Assembly (NCBI RefSeq): GCF_001509795.1
Contig: NZ_LLZN01000102.1
Coordinates: 1 to 64,000, forward strand
Origin: Streptomyces sp. NRRL WC-3605
Lineage (GTDB): Bacteria > Actinomycetota > Actinomycetes > Streptomycetales > Streptomycetaceae
Direction: 5' to 3'
DNA length: 64,000 nucleotides
Part shown: positions 48,373 through 56,831 of the stretch, one piece after another
How the letters are laid out: the number at the start of each line of letters is the position of its first letter
Position numbering within the stretch: the stretch's first letter is position 1
Made by a program: the position numbers and the translations under genes
The notes under the pieces: model-generated
Database searches by the model: none
What the model was told of the DNA's origin: nothing
Seen by the model: only the letters and a program-made list of their open reading frames with translations

Positions 48373-49583
48373 ACGCGACTCCAGTCCGGGAGACCGATGT
48401 GCTGGTCCTGGGCGGCGGTGCGGCCGGGCTCTCCCTCGCGCACCGGCTGGCCGGGACCGGCCGCGCGGGCGTGCTCGTCGTGGAGCCGCCCGACGGCCCG
48501 TCCCGTCCTCCGGTCCGCACCTGGTGCTTCTGGGACGACGGCACGTGCGGCCTCGACGGCGTCGTCAGCGCGTCCTGGCCGCGGCTGCGGGTGCACGGCG
48601 GCGACGGCGCCGCACACACCGTCGACCCGTCCCCGCTGCGCTACCGGATGCTGCGTTCGACGCGGTTCGAGGAGTACGTGCACGCCCGGCTGGCGGAGCG
48701 GCCCGGCTGCGGCGTCCTGCGCGCCACGGCCGGTGCCGTACGTGACACGCCCGGCGGGGCGGAGGCCGACTGCACGGCGCCGGACGGGAGTCCGCTGACC
48801 GTGCGGGCCCGCCTCGTCTTCGACTCACGGCCCCTGACCGCCCTGCCTCCGGCCCGTACGCGGCTGCTCCAGCACTTCCGCGGCTGGTTCGTTCGGACGG
48901 CACGGCCCCGGTTCGACCCCGCCGTCGCCGACCTGATGGACTTCCGGGTGCCGCAGCCCGTGCACGGGCTCGCCTTCGGGTACGTCCTGCCGCTCACGCC
49001 CGACCACGCCCTCGTCGAGTACACGGAGTTCTCCCGGACGCCCCTGACGACCCCGGCCTACGAGAAGGCCCTCGACCGGTACTGCCACGACGTCCTCGGG
49101 CTGGGCGCGTTCGCCGTGGAGACGGCCGAGCAGGGCGTCGTGCCGATGACCGACGCGCGTTTCCCGGTGCGGGTCGGGCCGTCGGTGTACCGGATCGGCA
49201 CGGCGGGCGGGGCGACCCGCCCCTCGACCGGGTACACCTTCGCCGCCGCCCAGCGCCAGAGCCTGGCGGTCGCCGCCTCCCTGGCCGCGGGCCGCCCGCG
49301 CGTGCCGGCGCCGCACGGGCGGCGGGCCCTGGCCATGGACGCGGTGATGCTGCGCGCCCTGGACACCGGCCGGATCGACGGACCCGCCTTCTTCACCGGC
49401 CTGTTCGCCCACACCCCGGCCGAGCGGCTGCTGCGGTTCCTCGACGGCGGCACGACGCTCCGCGAGGAGTGGTCCATCGGACTGCGCGGTCCCGTGGGCC
49501 CGATGCTGCGCACCGCCCTCGAACTGCCCTTCCTGCCCCGCCGATCCCACCCAGCACCACGATCCGGAGACCGCCTCCCATGA
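48369..49583 (+). CDS. crtY: Lycopene beta-cyclase
   Basis: A 404-residue flavoprotein of the CrtY type. The N-terminal dinucleotide motif VLVLGGGAAGLSLAHRLAG and the conserved RTWCFW, LRYRMLRSTRFEEYV and FGYVLPLT segments are characteristic. It cyclises lycopene to beta-carotene at the membrane, the substrate of the crtU product downstream. Its stop overlaps the crtT start by four bases. Expression is probably LitS/LitR-controlled. Confidence 0.9.
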   Translation: MNATPVRETDVLVLGGGAAGLSLAHRLAGTGRAGVLVVEPPDGPSRPPVRTWCFWDDGTCGLDGVVSASWPRLRVHGGDGAAHTVDPSPLRYRMLRSTRFEEYVHARLAERPGCGVLRATAGAVRDTPGGAEADCTAPDGSPLTVRARLVFDSRPLTALPPARTRLLQHFRGWFVRTARPRFDPAVADLMDFRVPQPVHGLAFGYVLPLTPDHALVEYTEFSRTPLTTPAYEKALDRYCHDVLGLGAFAVETAEQGVVPMTDARFPVRVGPSVYRIGTAGGATRPSTGYTFAAAQRQSLAVAASLAAGRPRVPAPHGRRALAMDAVMLRALDTGRIDGPAFFTGLFAHTPAERLLRFLDGGTTLREEWSIGLRGPVGPMLRTALELPFLPRRSHPAPRSGDRLP

Positions 49584-50314
49584 CACTGCTGCGCGACCAC
49601 GACCTGGCCCGCGCCTTCGACCACGCGTCGGGCACCTACGACCGCCTCACCGCGCTCAACCCCGGCTACCGCGCCGAACTCCTGCGCTCGGCACGGCGGC
49701 TGCGGCTTCCCCGGGGCGGCGAGGGGCTGCACGTCCTCGACCTCGGCTGCGGCACCGGCGCCTCCACCCGCGCCCTGCTGCGGGCCGCGCCCCGCGCCCG
49801 TATCACCGCGGTCGACGCGTCGTCCGGCATGCTGCGCCGGGCGCTCGCCAAGCCCTGGCCGGAGCGGGTGCGGTTCCTGCACCGCACGGCCGAGGAGACC
49901 GTGACGGCCGACGAGGGCCCGTACGACGCGGTGTTCGCCGCCTATCTGTTCCGCAACGTCACCGACCCCGACCAGGTGCTCGGCACCGTCCGGTCCTCCC
50001 TGCTGCGGCCGGGCGGGCGGCTGGCCGTCCACGAGTACAGCCTCAGCGGTTCGGCGGTTCACCGGGCGCTGTGGCGGGCGGTGTGCGACGGGGTTATCGT
50101 CCCGATGGGCAGCCTCACGGGCGACCGCGTCCTGTACCGGCACCTGGGGCACAGCGTCCTCGGCTTCGACACCGTCCCGCAGTTCACGGACCGGCTGGCC
50201 CGGGCCGGCTTCACGGACGTACGGGCACTGCCCGTCGCCGGGTGGCAGACCGGCATCGTGCACACCTTCCTCGCCCGTAACGGCTCCTCCGCACGGCCGG
50301 AGGAGGCCCGATGA
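49580..50314 (+). CDS. crtT: SAM-dependent methyltransferase of the crt cluster (CrtT-like)
   Basis: A 244-residue UbiE-like methyltransferase with motif I (VLDLGCGTGASTRALL), the acidic AVDASSGML and AYLFRNVTDPDQVL. It sits between crtY and crtU exactly as crtT does in the Streptomyces griseus and S. coelicolor isorenieratene clusters. Its precise role there is unresolved; the aromatising methyl shift itself is done by CrtU. It overlaps both neighbours by four bases. Confidence 0.8.
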   Translation: MTLLRDHDLARAFDHASGTYDRLTALNPGYRAELLRSARRLRLPRGGEGLHVLDLGCGTGASTRALLRAAPRARITAVDASSGMLRRALAKPWPERVRFLHRTAEETVTADEGPYDAVFAAYLFRNVTDPDQVLGTVRSSLLRPGGRLAVHEYSLSGSAVHRALWRAVCDGVIVPMGSLTGDRVLYRHLGHSVLGFDTVPQFTDRLARAGFTDVRALPVAGWQTGIVHTFLARNGSSARPEEAR

Positions 50315-51858
50315 GCGCCCGGACCCGCCCCGCCGCGGCCCGGCGCGGCCGCGACCGCAAGGCCGAGGTACTGATGCCCGCGCCCGGACGGGAGCGGTTC
50401 GCGGCCGGGGACGCGCCGTCCGTCGCCGTGATCGGCGGCGGGATCGCGGGACTCGCCGCGGCCACCCTGCTGGCCGAGCGGGGCGCGCGGGTCACCCTGT
50501 ACGAGCGGGAGCAGTCCCTGGGCGGCCGGCTCGCCGGTACGCGCACCCGGCTGGCGGACGGCTCCGACGTCACGATGAGCCGCGGGTTCCACGCGTTCTT
50601 CCGCCAGTACTACAACCTGCGCGGCCTGCTGCGGCGCACCGATCCCGGGCTGGACCGGCTCACCCCGCTGCCGGACTACCCGCTGCGGCACAGCGGCGGC
50701 CTGACCGACAGCTTCGCGAAGGTGCCGCGCACCCCGCCGTTCAGCGCGCTCGGCTTCGTCGTCCTCAGCCCCACCTTCGGCTGGCGCGACCTGGCCGCGA
50801 TGAACGCGCGTGCCGCCCTGCCGCTGCTCGACGTGCGCGTGCCGGAGGTGTACGAGCGCTTCGACGGCATCAGCGCGACGCGCTTCCTCGACGGGGTGCG
50901 CTTCCCGGAGACCGCGCACCATCTGGCGTTCGAGGTGTTCTCCCGGAGTTTCTTCGCCGACCCCGCGGAGCTGTCGGCGGCCGAGCTGCTGCTGATGTTC
51001 CACATCTACTTCCTCGGCTCGTCGGAGGGGCTGCTCTTCGACGTGCCCGACGAGCCGTTCCCGCAGGCCCTGTGGGAGCCGCTGGGCGACTACCTCGAGC
51101 GGCTGGGCGCGGTCGTGCGCACCGGCACGCCCGTGCACACCGTGGAGCCGCGCGCTGGCGGCGGCGCCGAGGTGGAGACCGGCTCCGGGGCCACGGCGCA
51201 CGACGCGGTGGTGCTCGCCCTCGATCCCGGCGCGCTTCGGCGGTTGGTCGCCGCGTCGCCCTCACTGGGGACGGAGGACTGGCGGGAGGACGTCGACGCG
51301 CTGCGGACGGCCCCGCCGTTCCTCGTGTCCCGGCTCTGGCTGGACCGGCCCGTCCGCCCGGAACGGCCCGGCTTCCTCGGCACCAGCGGCTACGACGGCC
51401 TCGACAACATCAGCGTCCTCGACCGCTACGAGGGCGAGGCCCGGCGCTGGGCCCGGCGGACGGGCGGCTCGGTGGTGGAACTGCACGCCTACGCGGTCAC
51501 CGGCGGCCGGCACGAGAAGGTGGAGCGCGGTCTCCTCGAACGGCTGCACGAGGTGTATCCGGAGACCCGGGAGGCTCGGGTGGTGGACGCCCGGCACGAG
51601 TGGCGTGCCGACTGCCCCCTGTTCCCGGTGGGTTCGTACGACCGCCGGCCCCGGGTCCGCACCCCGCACCCCTGGCTGACGCTGGCCGGGGACGCCGTCC
51701 GCTGCGACCTTCCCGTGGCCCTGATGGAACGGGCCGCCACGACGGGCTTCCTCGCGGCCAACGCGTTGCTGGCCGCGCGGGGGGTGCGCGGCCAGGTGCT
51801 GTGGACGGTGCCCCGCGCGGGGCGGTCACCGGTGCTGCGGGCGCTGGCGGCCCGCTGA
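50311..51858 (+). CDS. crtU: Carotene desaturase/methyltransferase (beta-carotene to isorenieratene)
   Basis: A 515-residue flavoenzyme of the phytoene-desaturase superfamily. FAD motif VIGGGIAGLAAATLLAERGA and the LGGRLAG continuation are followed by RGFHAFFRQYYNL, a CrtU hallmark. It converts both beta-ionone rings to aromatic phi-rings by desaturation and a 1,2-methyl shift, giving isorenieratene. An Arg/Lys-rich, weakly conserved start of about 30 residues precedes the FAD motif. It ends 16 bases from the convergent Rieske gene. Confidence 0.9.
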   Translation: MSARTRPAAARRGRDRKAEVLMPAPGRERFAAGDAPSVAVIGGGIAGLAAATLLAERGARVTLYEREQSLGGRLAGTRTRLADGSDVTMSRGFHAFFRQYYNLRGLLRRTDPGLDRLTPLPDYPLRHSGGLTDSFAKVPRTPPFSALGFVVLSPTFGWRDLAAMNARAALPLLDVRVPEVYERFDGISATRFLDGVRFPETAHHLAFEVFSRSFFADPAELSAAELLLMFHIYFLGSSEGLLFDVPDEPFPQALWEPLGDYLERLGAVVRTGTPVHTVEPRAGGGAEVETGSGATAHDAVVLALDPGALRRLVAASPSLGTEDWREDVDALRTAPPFLVSRLWLDRPVRPERPGFLGTSGYDGLDNISVLDRYEGEARRWARRTGGSVVELHAYAVTGGRHEKVERGLLERLHEVYPETREARVVDARHEWRADCPLFPVGSYDRRPRVRTPHPWLTLAGDAVRCDLPVALMERAATTGFLAANALLAARGVRGQVLWTVPRAGRSPVLRALAAR

Positions 51859-51874
51859 GGCGCCCGCCCTGCGC

Positions 51875-52879
51875 TCAGCCGGGGAAGCGCCCCGTGCTGC
51901 GCAGGGTCCAGCGCCGTTCCGCGTAGGCCAGGTCGTCGCGCCACAGGCGTCCGGCCGTGCGGCGCATGAGGGGGCGCAGTGCCGGGGCGGCGGCCCTGGC
52001 CAGGGCGAAGCCGCGGCGGTCGGAGGCGGCGACGATCGCCTCGACCACGGCCGTGCGCGGCCTGCTCGCGCCCTCGGCGGTCAGCGGCGTGGCGTGGGTC
52101 TCCACCACGGACGTCGCCCCCTCGCCCTCGGTGATGCGCATGAGGACGGTGCGCGGGTCGGGTGCCGTGAACTCGGCGCGCACCGGCACCACCCAGGAGC
52201 CCAGCGCCCGGAAGGAGACGTCGACCACGAACGCGTCGTCACCGTCGCCGTCCGGTGAGCCGACCACCTTGAGGTCGACGAACGAGTACGGGTGGAACCA
52301 CGAGCCGTGCCAGGGGTCGAGCCGGTTGGCGACCACGTCCTGCGGTTCGCACTCCCCCACGGCCGTGAACACGGCGTCCAGCGCGCCCCCGGCCGGGCGC
52401 CGCGGCACCACCGGCCGCTCCAGCGGCTCCTCGCCGCCGACCTGGTCGAGCCGTACCCAGACGAGGACGCCGTCGTCGTGCACGGGGTAGGGCTCCCAGC
52501 CGGCGAACGGCGCCCCGTCCAGGGCGAGTCCGTGCCAGTGGCACACCAGCGTGCCGCACACCACGCGGCTGTCGCGCAGCGGCGCCCCCAGGTGCGGGCA
52601 GATCCCGGACCCGGCGTGCGGGGTCCCGTCCTCCCCGCGCCACAGCACGACCTCGACGCCGCCGACCGTTCGGCCGTACGGGCGTTCACCGGTCCGGATG
52701 TCCCGGGAGGCGCCGACGACGAACCAGTTGCCGGAGGGGCGGGCCGAGGCGCGTTTGAGGGCGTCGGCGATGAGCGCGGGGCGGGCCTGCCGCCAGGAGG
52801 GCTGCTGCCGCGCCCAGTCCGGCGGGCGCCGGAAGCGCAGCGGTGAGGTCCAGCGGGCGTCGTCCGGTCGTCGGGTCAC
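51875..52879 (-). CDS. Rieske oxygenase of the crt cluster (DUF5914-type, crtV position)
   Basis: A 334-residue Rieske protein. The [2Fe-2S] ligands are in [10 protein letters not shown] (C-x-H) and [10 protein letters not shown] (C-x-x-H). The mononuclear iron ligands appear in [10 protein letters not shown] (Asp, His, His). The C-terminal half matches the DUF5914 region seen beside Streptomyces carotenoid genes. It may hydroxylate or otherwise oxidise isorenieratene or an intermediate. It starts with GTG overlapping the crtB stop by four bases, so it is the last gene of crtEIB. It occupies the place of crtV in other strains. Confidence 0.82.
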   Translation of the reverse strand: MTRRPDDARWTSPLRFRRPPDWARQQPSWRQARPALIADALKRASARPSGNWFVVGASRDIRTGERPYGRTVGGVEVVLWRGEDGTPHAGSGICPHLGAPLRDSRVVCGTLVCHWHGLALDGAPFAGWEPYPVHDDGVLVWVRLDQVGGEEPLERPVVPRRPAGGALDAVFTAVGECEPQDVVANRLDPWHGSWFHPYSFVDLKVVGSPDGDGDDAFVVDVSFRALGSWVVPVRAEFTAPDPRTVLMRITEGEGATSVVETHATPLTAEGASRPRTAVVEAIVAASDRRGFALARAAAPALRPLMRRTAGRLWRDDLAYAERRWTLRSTGRFPG

Positions 52880-53877
52880 CGTGCCTGCCCCTTCGTATGC
52901 GGCGCCGGCTGCCCGGCCCGGGGGGCCGGGTGCGCGGCGCGGGTGGTGGTGTGGCGGCGGGCCGCGAGGATGCGGACGGCGCCGGCCGCGGCGGTGGCCG
53001 CGCGGCGGCCGGGGGAGACGACCGCGCGGCGGTGCAGGACGTCGTAACCCTGCTCGGCGATGGCGTCGAGGATGCCGCCGTACAGGGTGAACGCGGTGCG
53101 GATGCAGGGCCGGACGCGGGGTTCCAGCATCTCGATGCCGGGTTCCGCGGCCCGGTAGACCTCGCGGGTCAGGGCCTCGGCGGCGACGAACGCGGCGCGG
53201 ATGCGGGGGTCGCGCCGGCCGGTGCGGCGGCTCCACTCCAGCAGGGGCCGGTCCACCCCGTGCGCGGCGAGCAGGTCGGCCGGCAGGTAGACGCGGCCCC
53301 GGTCCAGGTCCTCGCCCACGTCCCGCAGGAAGTTGGTGAGCTGGAAGGCGACGCCGAGGTCCGCGGCGTGCGGGGCCGCCTCCTCGCGGGGTACGACGGT
53401 GCCGAGCACCGGCAGCATCTGCAGGCCGATGACCGCGGCCGAGCCGTGCATGTAGGCGCGCAGGTCGGCGTAGGCCGGGTAGTCCGTGACCGTCAGGTCG
53501 GCCCGCATCGAGGCCATGAAGTCGGCGAACAGCGCGGTGTCGATGCCGTACCGGGCGGCGGTGTCGGCGACGGCGCGGACCACGGGTTCGTCGCCGCCGC
53601 CGGCGCGCAGTCCGTGGGCGAGGTCGCTCTCCAGGCGGCGCAGCAGCACGTCCCGTTCGGCCGGGGTGCCGCCGCGGTCGAGGTCGTCGACGATGTCGTC
53701 CGCCCAGCGCGCGAAGCCGTACAGGGCGTGCACGGCGCAGCGGCGTTCCACCGGCAGCAGCCGGGTGGCGAGGAAGTAGGTGCGCCCGTGGCGGGCGTTG
53801 AGGGTCCGGCAGCGCAGGTAGGCGTCGCGCAGCGCGGGGTCGGTGATCCGGGCGGCGTCGAGTTCACGACGGGACAT
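52876..53877 (-). CDS. crtB: Phytoene synthase
   Basis: A 333-residue squalene/phytoene synthase. The two aspartate-rich motifs are DDIVDD (about residue 63) and [29 protein letters not shown] and [13 protein letters not shown] are family signatures. It condenses two geranylgeranyl diphosphates to phytoene. It overlaps the crtI stop by 14 bases and is coupled to the Rieske gene. A basic tail of about 35 residues after residue 300 is not conserved. Confidence 0.93.
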   Translation of the reverse strand: MSRRELDAARITDPALRDAYLRCRTLNARHGRTYFLATRLLPVERRCAVHALYGFARWADDIVDDLDRGGTPAERDVLLRRLESDLAHGLRAGGGDEPVVRAVADTAARYGIDTALFADFMASMRADLTVTDYPAYADLRAYMHGSAAVIGLQMLPVLGTVVPREEAAPHAADLGVAFQLTNFLRDVGEDLDRGRVYLPADLLAAHGVDRPLLEWSRRTGRRDPRIRAAFVAAEALTREVYRAAEPGIEMLEPRVRPCIRTAFTLYGGILDAIAEQGYDVLHRRAVVSPGRRAATAAAGAVRILAARRHTTTRAAHPAPRAGQPAPHTKGQAR

Positions 53878-55438
53878 CGGTACCTCGTACGGTCGGGGCG
53901 GACGCGAGGCGCCCGGTCGGCGGGAGGGCACGGGCGCGGGGCGGGCGGCGGCGCGCGGTGACGCCGGTGATGCGGGCGGCGGCGAGCTTGCCGCTGACGA
54001 GCACCGTGGGCACGCCCACCCCGGGGGTGGTTCCGCAGCCGGCCAGGACGGCGTTGTCGAGGCCGCGCAGGAGGTTGCGGGGCCGGAAGGGGCCGGTCTG
54101 CGCGAAGGTGTGGGAGACCGAGAAGGGGCTGCCCGCCGCGTGGCCCTGGGCGGCCCAGTCCAGCGGGGTCACCAGCATCTCCTCCTGGACGCTCGCGCCG
54201 AAGCCCGTCAGGCCGCGCCGTTCGAGCTCGGCGACGAGACTGTCCCGGTAGCGGGGGCCGAGGTCGCGCCAGGCGGGGGCGGACGGGCCGACGTCGGTGT
54301 TCGGGCAGGGGGCCAGGACGTAGTGCAGATGCCGTCCGGGCGGGGCCAGTTCGGGGTCGTGGGCGGTGGGGCGGGTGATGAGCAGGGAGGGGTCGCTCAT
54401 CAGGTCGCCCGTGCGGGTGAGTTCGTCGAAGGTGGACTCCCACGCCGCGCCGAAGGACAGCGTGTGGTGGGCGAGGCCGGGCCAGGTGCGGTCGGTTCCG
54501 GCGTGCAGGACCACGGCGGACGGGGAGTGCCGCAGCGGGACCGGGCGGCGCGGGGTGCGGCCCAGGAGCCGGTAGGCGGCCGGCAGTTCGCAGGTCAGCA
54601 CCACCGCGTCGCAGGCAATGCGCTCGCCGGACGCGAGGCGTACCGCGCGGACCCGGCCGGCGGACTGCTCCAGCGCGTCCACCTCGGCCGACCAGCGCAG
54701 GTCGGCGCCGGCTTCGGCGGCCGCGTCGGCCATTCCGCGGGGCAGGGCGTGCATGCCGCCGCGCGGGAACCAGACGCCGGCGACGGTGTCCATGTAGGCG
54801 ATCACGGCGTAGGCGGCGAGAGCGCGGGCGGGCGCGACCCCGGCGTACAGGGCCTGGAAGGAGAAGACGCGCCGCAGCCGCTCGTCTCCGAGGAAGCGGC
54901 CGATCCGCCGGTCGAGGCGGCCGAAGCCGCCGAGGGCGGCGAGCCTGGCCAGGTCGGGGCCGAGGAGTTGCAGCGGTGAGTCGAAGTTGGCGTCGATGAA
55001 GCGGCCCATCTGCGCCCGGTAGAGGCGTTCGAGCCAGCCGCGCAGGTCGCGGTAGCCCGCCGCCTCGGCCGGCCCGGCGAACCGCCGCACCTCCTCCTCC
55101 ATGGCCGCGCCGTCGGTGTGCACGTCCAGTGCACTGCCGTCGGCGAACAGCGCCCGGTAGGCGGGGTGCAGCGGGATCAGCTCGACGTGCCGGGCGAGGC
55201 TGTCGCCGACCGCCGCGAACGCCTCGTCGGCCAGGTCGGGCATGGTCAGGACGGTGGGTCCGGTGTCGACGGCGTACGGGCCGAGCTGGACGCGTCCGGC
55301 CCGGCCGCCGGGGCCGGTGTCGCGTTCGACGACGGTGACCCGGCGTCCGGCGCCCAGCAGGTGGAGGGCGCAGGCGAGGCCGGACAGCCCGGCGCCCACG
55401 ACGACGACGTGTTCCGTCGGTCCCGGTACGGTCCTCAC
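53864..55438 (-). CDS. crtI: Phytoene desaturase
   Basis: A 524-residue CrtI-type flavoenzyme with [31 protein letters not shown], the conserved [10 protein letters not shown] and the C-terminal [19 protein letters not shown]. It adds four double bonds to phytoene to make lycopene. The start is GTG, overlapping the crtE stop as GTGA; the much longer open frame upstream is antisense to nothing functional but only a shadow over crtE. It feeds crtY on the opposite strand. Confidence 0.92.
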   Translation of the reverse strand: MRTVPGPTEHVVVVGAGLSGLACALHLLGAGRRVTVVERDTGPGGRAGRVQLGPYAVDTGPTVLTMPDLADEAFAAVGDSLARHVELIPLHPAYRALFADGSALDVHTDGAAMEEEVRRFAGPAEAAGYRDLRGWLERLYRAQMGRFIDANFDSPLQLLGPDLARLAALGGFGRLDRRIGRFLGDERLRRVFSFQALYAGVAPARALAAYAVIAYMDTVAGVWFPRGGMHALPRGMADAAAEAGADLRWSAEVDALEQSAGRVRAVRLASGERIACDAVVLTCELPAAYRLLGRTPRRPVPLRHSPSAVVLHAGTDRTWPGLAHHTLSFGAAWESTFDELTRTGDLMSDPSLLITRPTAHDPELAPPGRHLHYVLAPCPNTDVGPSAPAWRDLGPRYRDSLVAELERRGLTGFGASVQEEMLVTPLDWAAQGHAAGSPFSVSHTFAQTGPFRPRNLLRGLDNAVLAGCGTTPGVGVPTVLVSGKLAAARITGVTARRRPPRARALPPTGRLASAPTVRGTDVPS

Positions 55439-56568
55439 GCGATGTCCTCCGTCCGCTCGGGGACGCCGCCCGAGACCCGCGCGACCAGCGCGGCGAACTC
55501 CTCGCGCACGGCGGTGTCCGCGCCGGTCTCCTCGAAGTGCCGCAGGCTCGCCGCGGCCAGTTCGGCGATCTTCGTCTCGGTCAGTGCGCGGGCGCCGGTC
55601 CACTCCAGCGCCTTGCGCATCCGTTCGACGGCGTCGTCCGGCCGCGTGGCGGGGCCGGGCGCGAGCGCCGCCATGGCCTCCTCGTCGCCGGAGGCGTCGG
55701 CGAGCCGGACGGCGACGGCGAGGAGATAGGTCAGCTTGCGGGTGCGCAGGTCGTCGTCGGCCGGCTTCCCGGTGAGCGCGGGGTCGCCGAACGCGCCGAG
55801 CAGGTCGTCGCGCAGCTGGAAGGCGAGCCCGGCGTCCCGTCCGGCGCGGCGCAGCGCGTCCACCGTCCCGGCGTCGGCCCCGGCGAGCGCGGCGCCCAGG
55901 GCGAGCGGCCGTTCGACCGTGTACAGGGCGCTCTTCAGGGTGGCGACGGTGAGCGCCTCCTCGACGCCGGACGTGCCGGTGGCCTGGGCGTGCAGGTCGC
56001 GGTACTGCCCGGCGACCATCTCGCCGCGCATGGCCCGCCACTCCTCGTACAGCCGCGGGCCGTGCGGGAGGCGCATGGCCGTCTCGGTGAGCAGGTCGTC
56101 GGCCCAGGCGAGGGCCAGGTCGCCGGCGAGGACGGTGGCGGAGGCGCCGAAGGACTCCCCCGAGCCGGTCATCCGGGCGGCGGTGTGCAGGCGGGCCAGC
56201 TCCACGTGCATCGCGGGTCCGCCCCGGCGCAGCGGTGAGCCGTCCATCAGGTCGTCGTGGATGAGCGCGCACGTCTGGAGGAGTTCGAGGGCGGCGCCGG
56301 TGCGCAGGACGGCGGTGGCGTCGCCCGTGCCGCCGGCCGCCCGCCATCCGCACCAGACGAACGCGGTGCGCAGCCGTTTGCCGCCTCTGCGGATCAGGGC
56401 CGCGACCCGGCCGGCGACGTCCTCGGCGTGGACCGGGTCCACCTGGTGGGCCTGCCGCAGTCGCGTGTCCAGGACGTCGTCCAGCACGGCGTCGACACCG
56501 CGGGCGGCGTCGAGGGCCGTCCCGGGCTCGTGGGCCGCGTCGGCTGCCGTCGGCCTCAGTTCCAGCAT
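55435..56568 (-). CDS. crtE: Geranylgeranyl diphosphate synthase
   Basis: A 377-residue class 1 polyprenyl synthase. The first aspartate motif is DDLMD (in ALIHDDLMDGSPLRRGGPAMH) and the second is DDLLGAFGD. GGKRLRTAF carries the diphosphate-binding Lys/Arg. Bulky residues just before the first motif limit the chain to C20. It supplies GGPP for phytoene. GAGAAGGGG precedes the ATG. First gene of the crtE-crtI-crtB-Rieske operon; two tandem ACCTGCAC copies (56594-56609) lie just upstream. Confidence 0.92.
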   Translation of the reverse strand: MLELRPTAADAAHEPGTALDAARGVDAVLDDVLDTRLRQAHQVDPVHAEDVAGRVAALIRRGGKRLRTAFVWCGWRAAGGTGDATAVLRTGAALELLQTCALIHDDLMDGSPLRRGGPAMHVELARLHTAARMTGSGESFGASATVLAGDLALAWADDLLTETAMRLPHGPRLYEEWRAMRGEMVAGQYRDLHAQATGTSGVEEALTVATLKSALYTVERPLALGAALAGADAGTVDALRRAGRDAGLAFQLRDDLLGAFGDPALTGKPADDDLRTRKLTYLLAVAVRLADASGDEEAMAALAPGPATRPDDAVERMRKALEWTGARALTETKIAELAAASLRHFEETGADTAVREEFAALVARVSGGVPERTEDIA

Positions 56569-56831
56569 GCACGACCCCTTCTCACTCTCCGTCACCTGCA
56601 CACCTGCACTTCTGCCGACGCCTCGGGTGTGGATGCGCCCATGTGTTCCCCGCCTGCTCGGTCTGCCGGCCGAATGCACTCCATGGGCCGAACGCGGCCG
56701 TGAAGGTGAGGCCCGCGTACCCCCGGGGCCCGCGGCTCACCCGGCTGTCCCAGGTCCCGTGCCGACCGGAACCGGTACATGTCGGAGTGAAACGGACTCC
56801 CAGTGGACCACCGCCCGGGCACGTTCCCGCG
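56569..56831 (-). promoter_or_regulatory. crtE upstream region
   Basis: This 263-base region holds an eight-base tandem repeat (ACCTGCAC twice, 56594-56609) about 26 bases from the crtE start and the palindrome ACCGGAACCGGT (56765-56776). A minus-strand GGGAAC at about 56657 resembles an ECF -35 but has no well-spaced -10. One of these is likely the light-controlled promoter. Confidence 0.35.

Noticed and set aside
46260..48683. Apparent 807-residue protein ending in a sigma factor
   Set aside because: The upstream part is a shadow of litR and the crtY region. ATG 46883 with AGGAGG gives a normal ECF length.
53864..56572. Apparent 902-residue fusion of an unknown N-terminus with CrtI
   Set aside because: The first 378 codons are a shadow frame over crtE. 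The GTG overlapping the crtE stop gives a normal CrtI length.
56650..56665. GGGAAC upstream of crtE as a LitS -35 element
   Set aside because: No matching -10 at an acceptable spacing, and the same hexamer is not found at comparable positions before litR or crtY.
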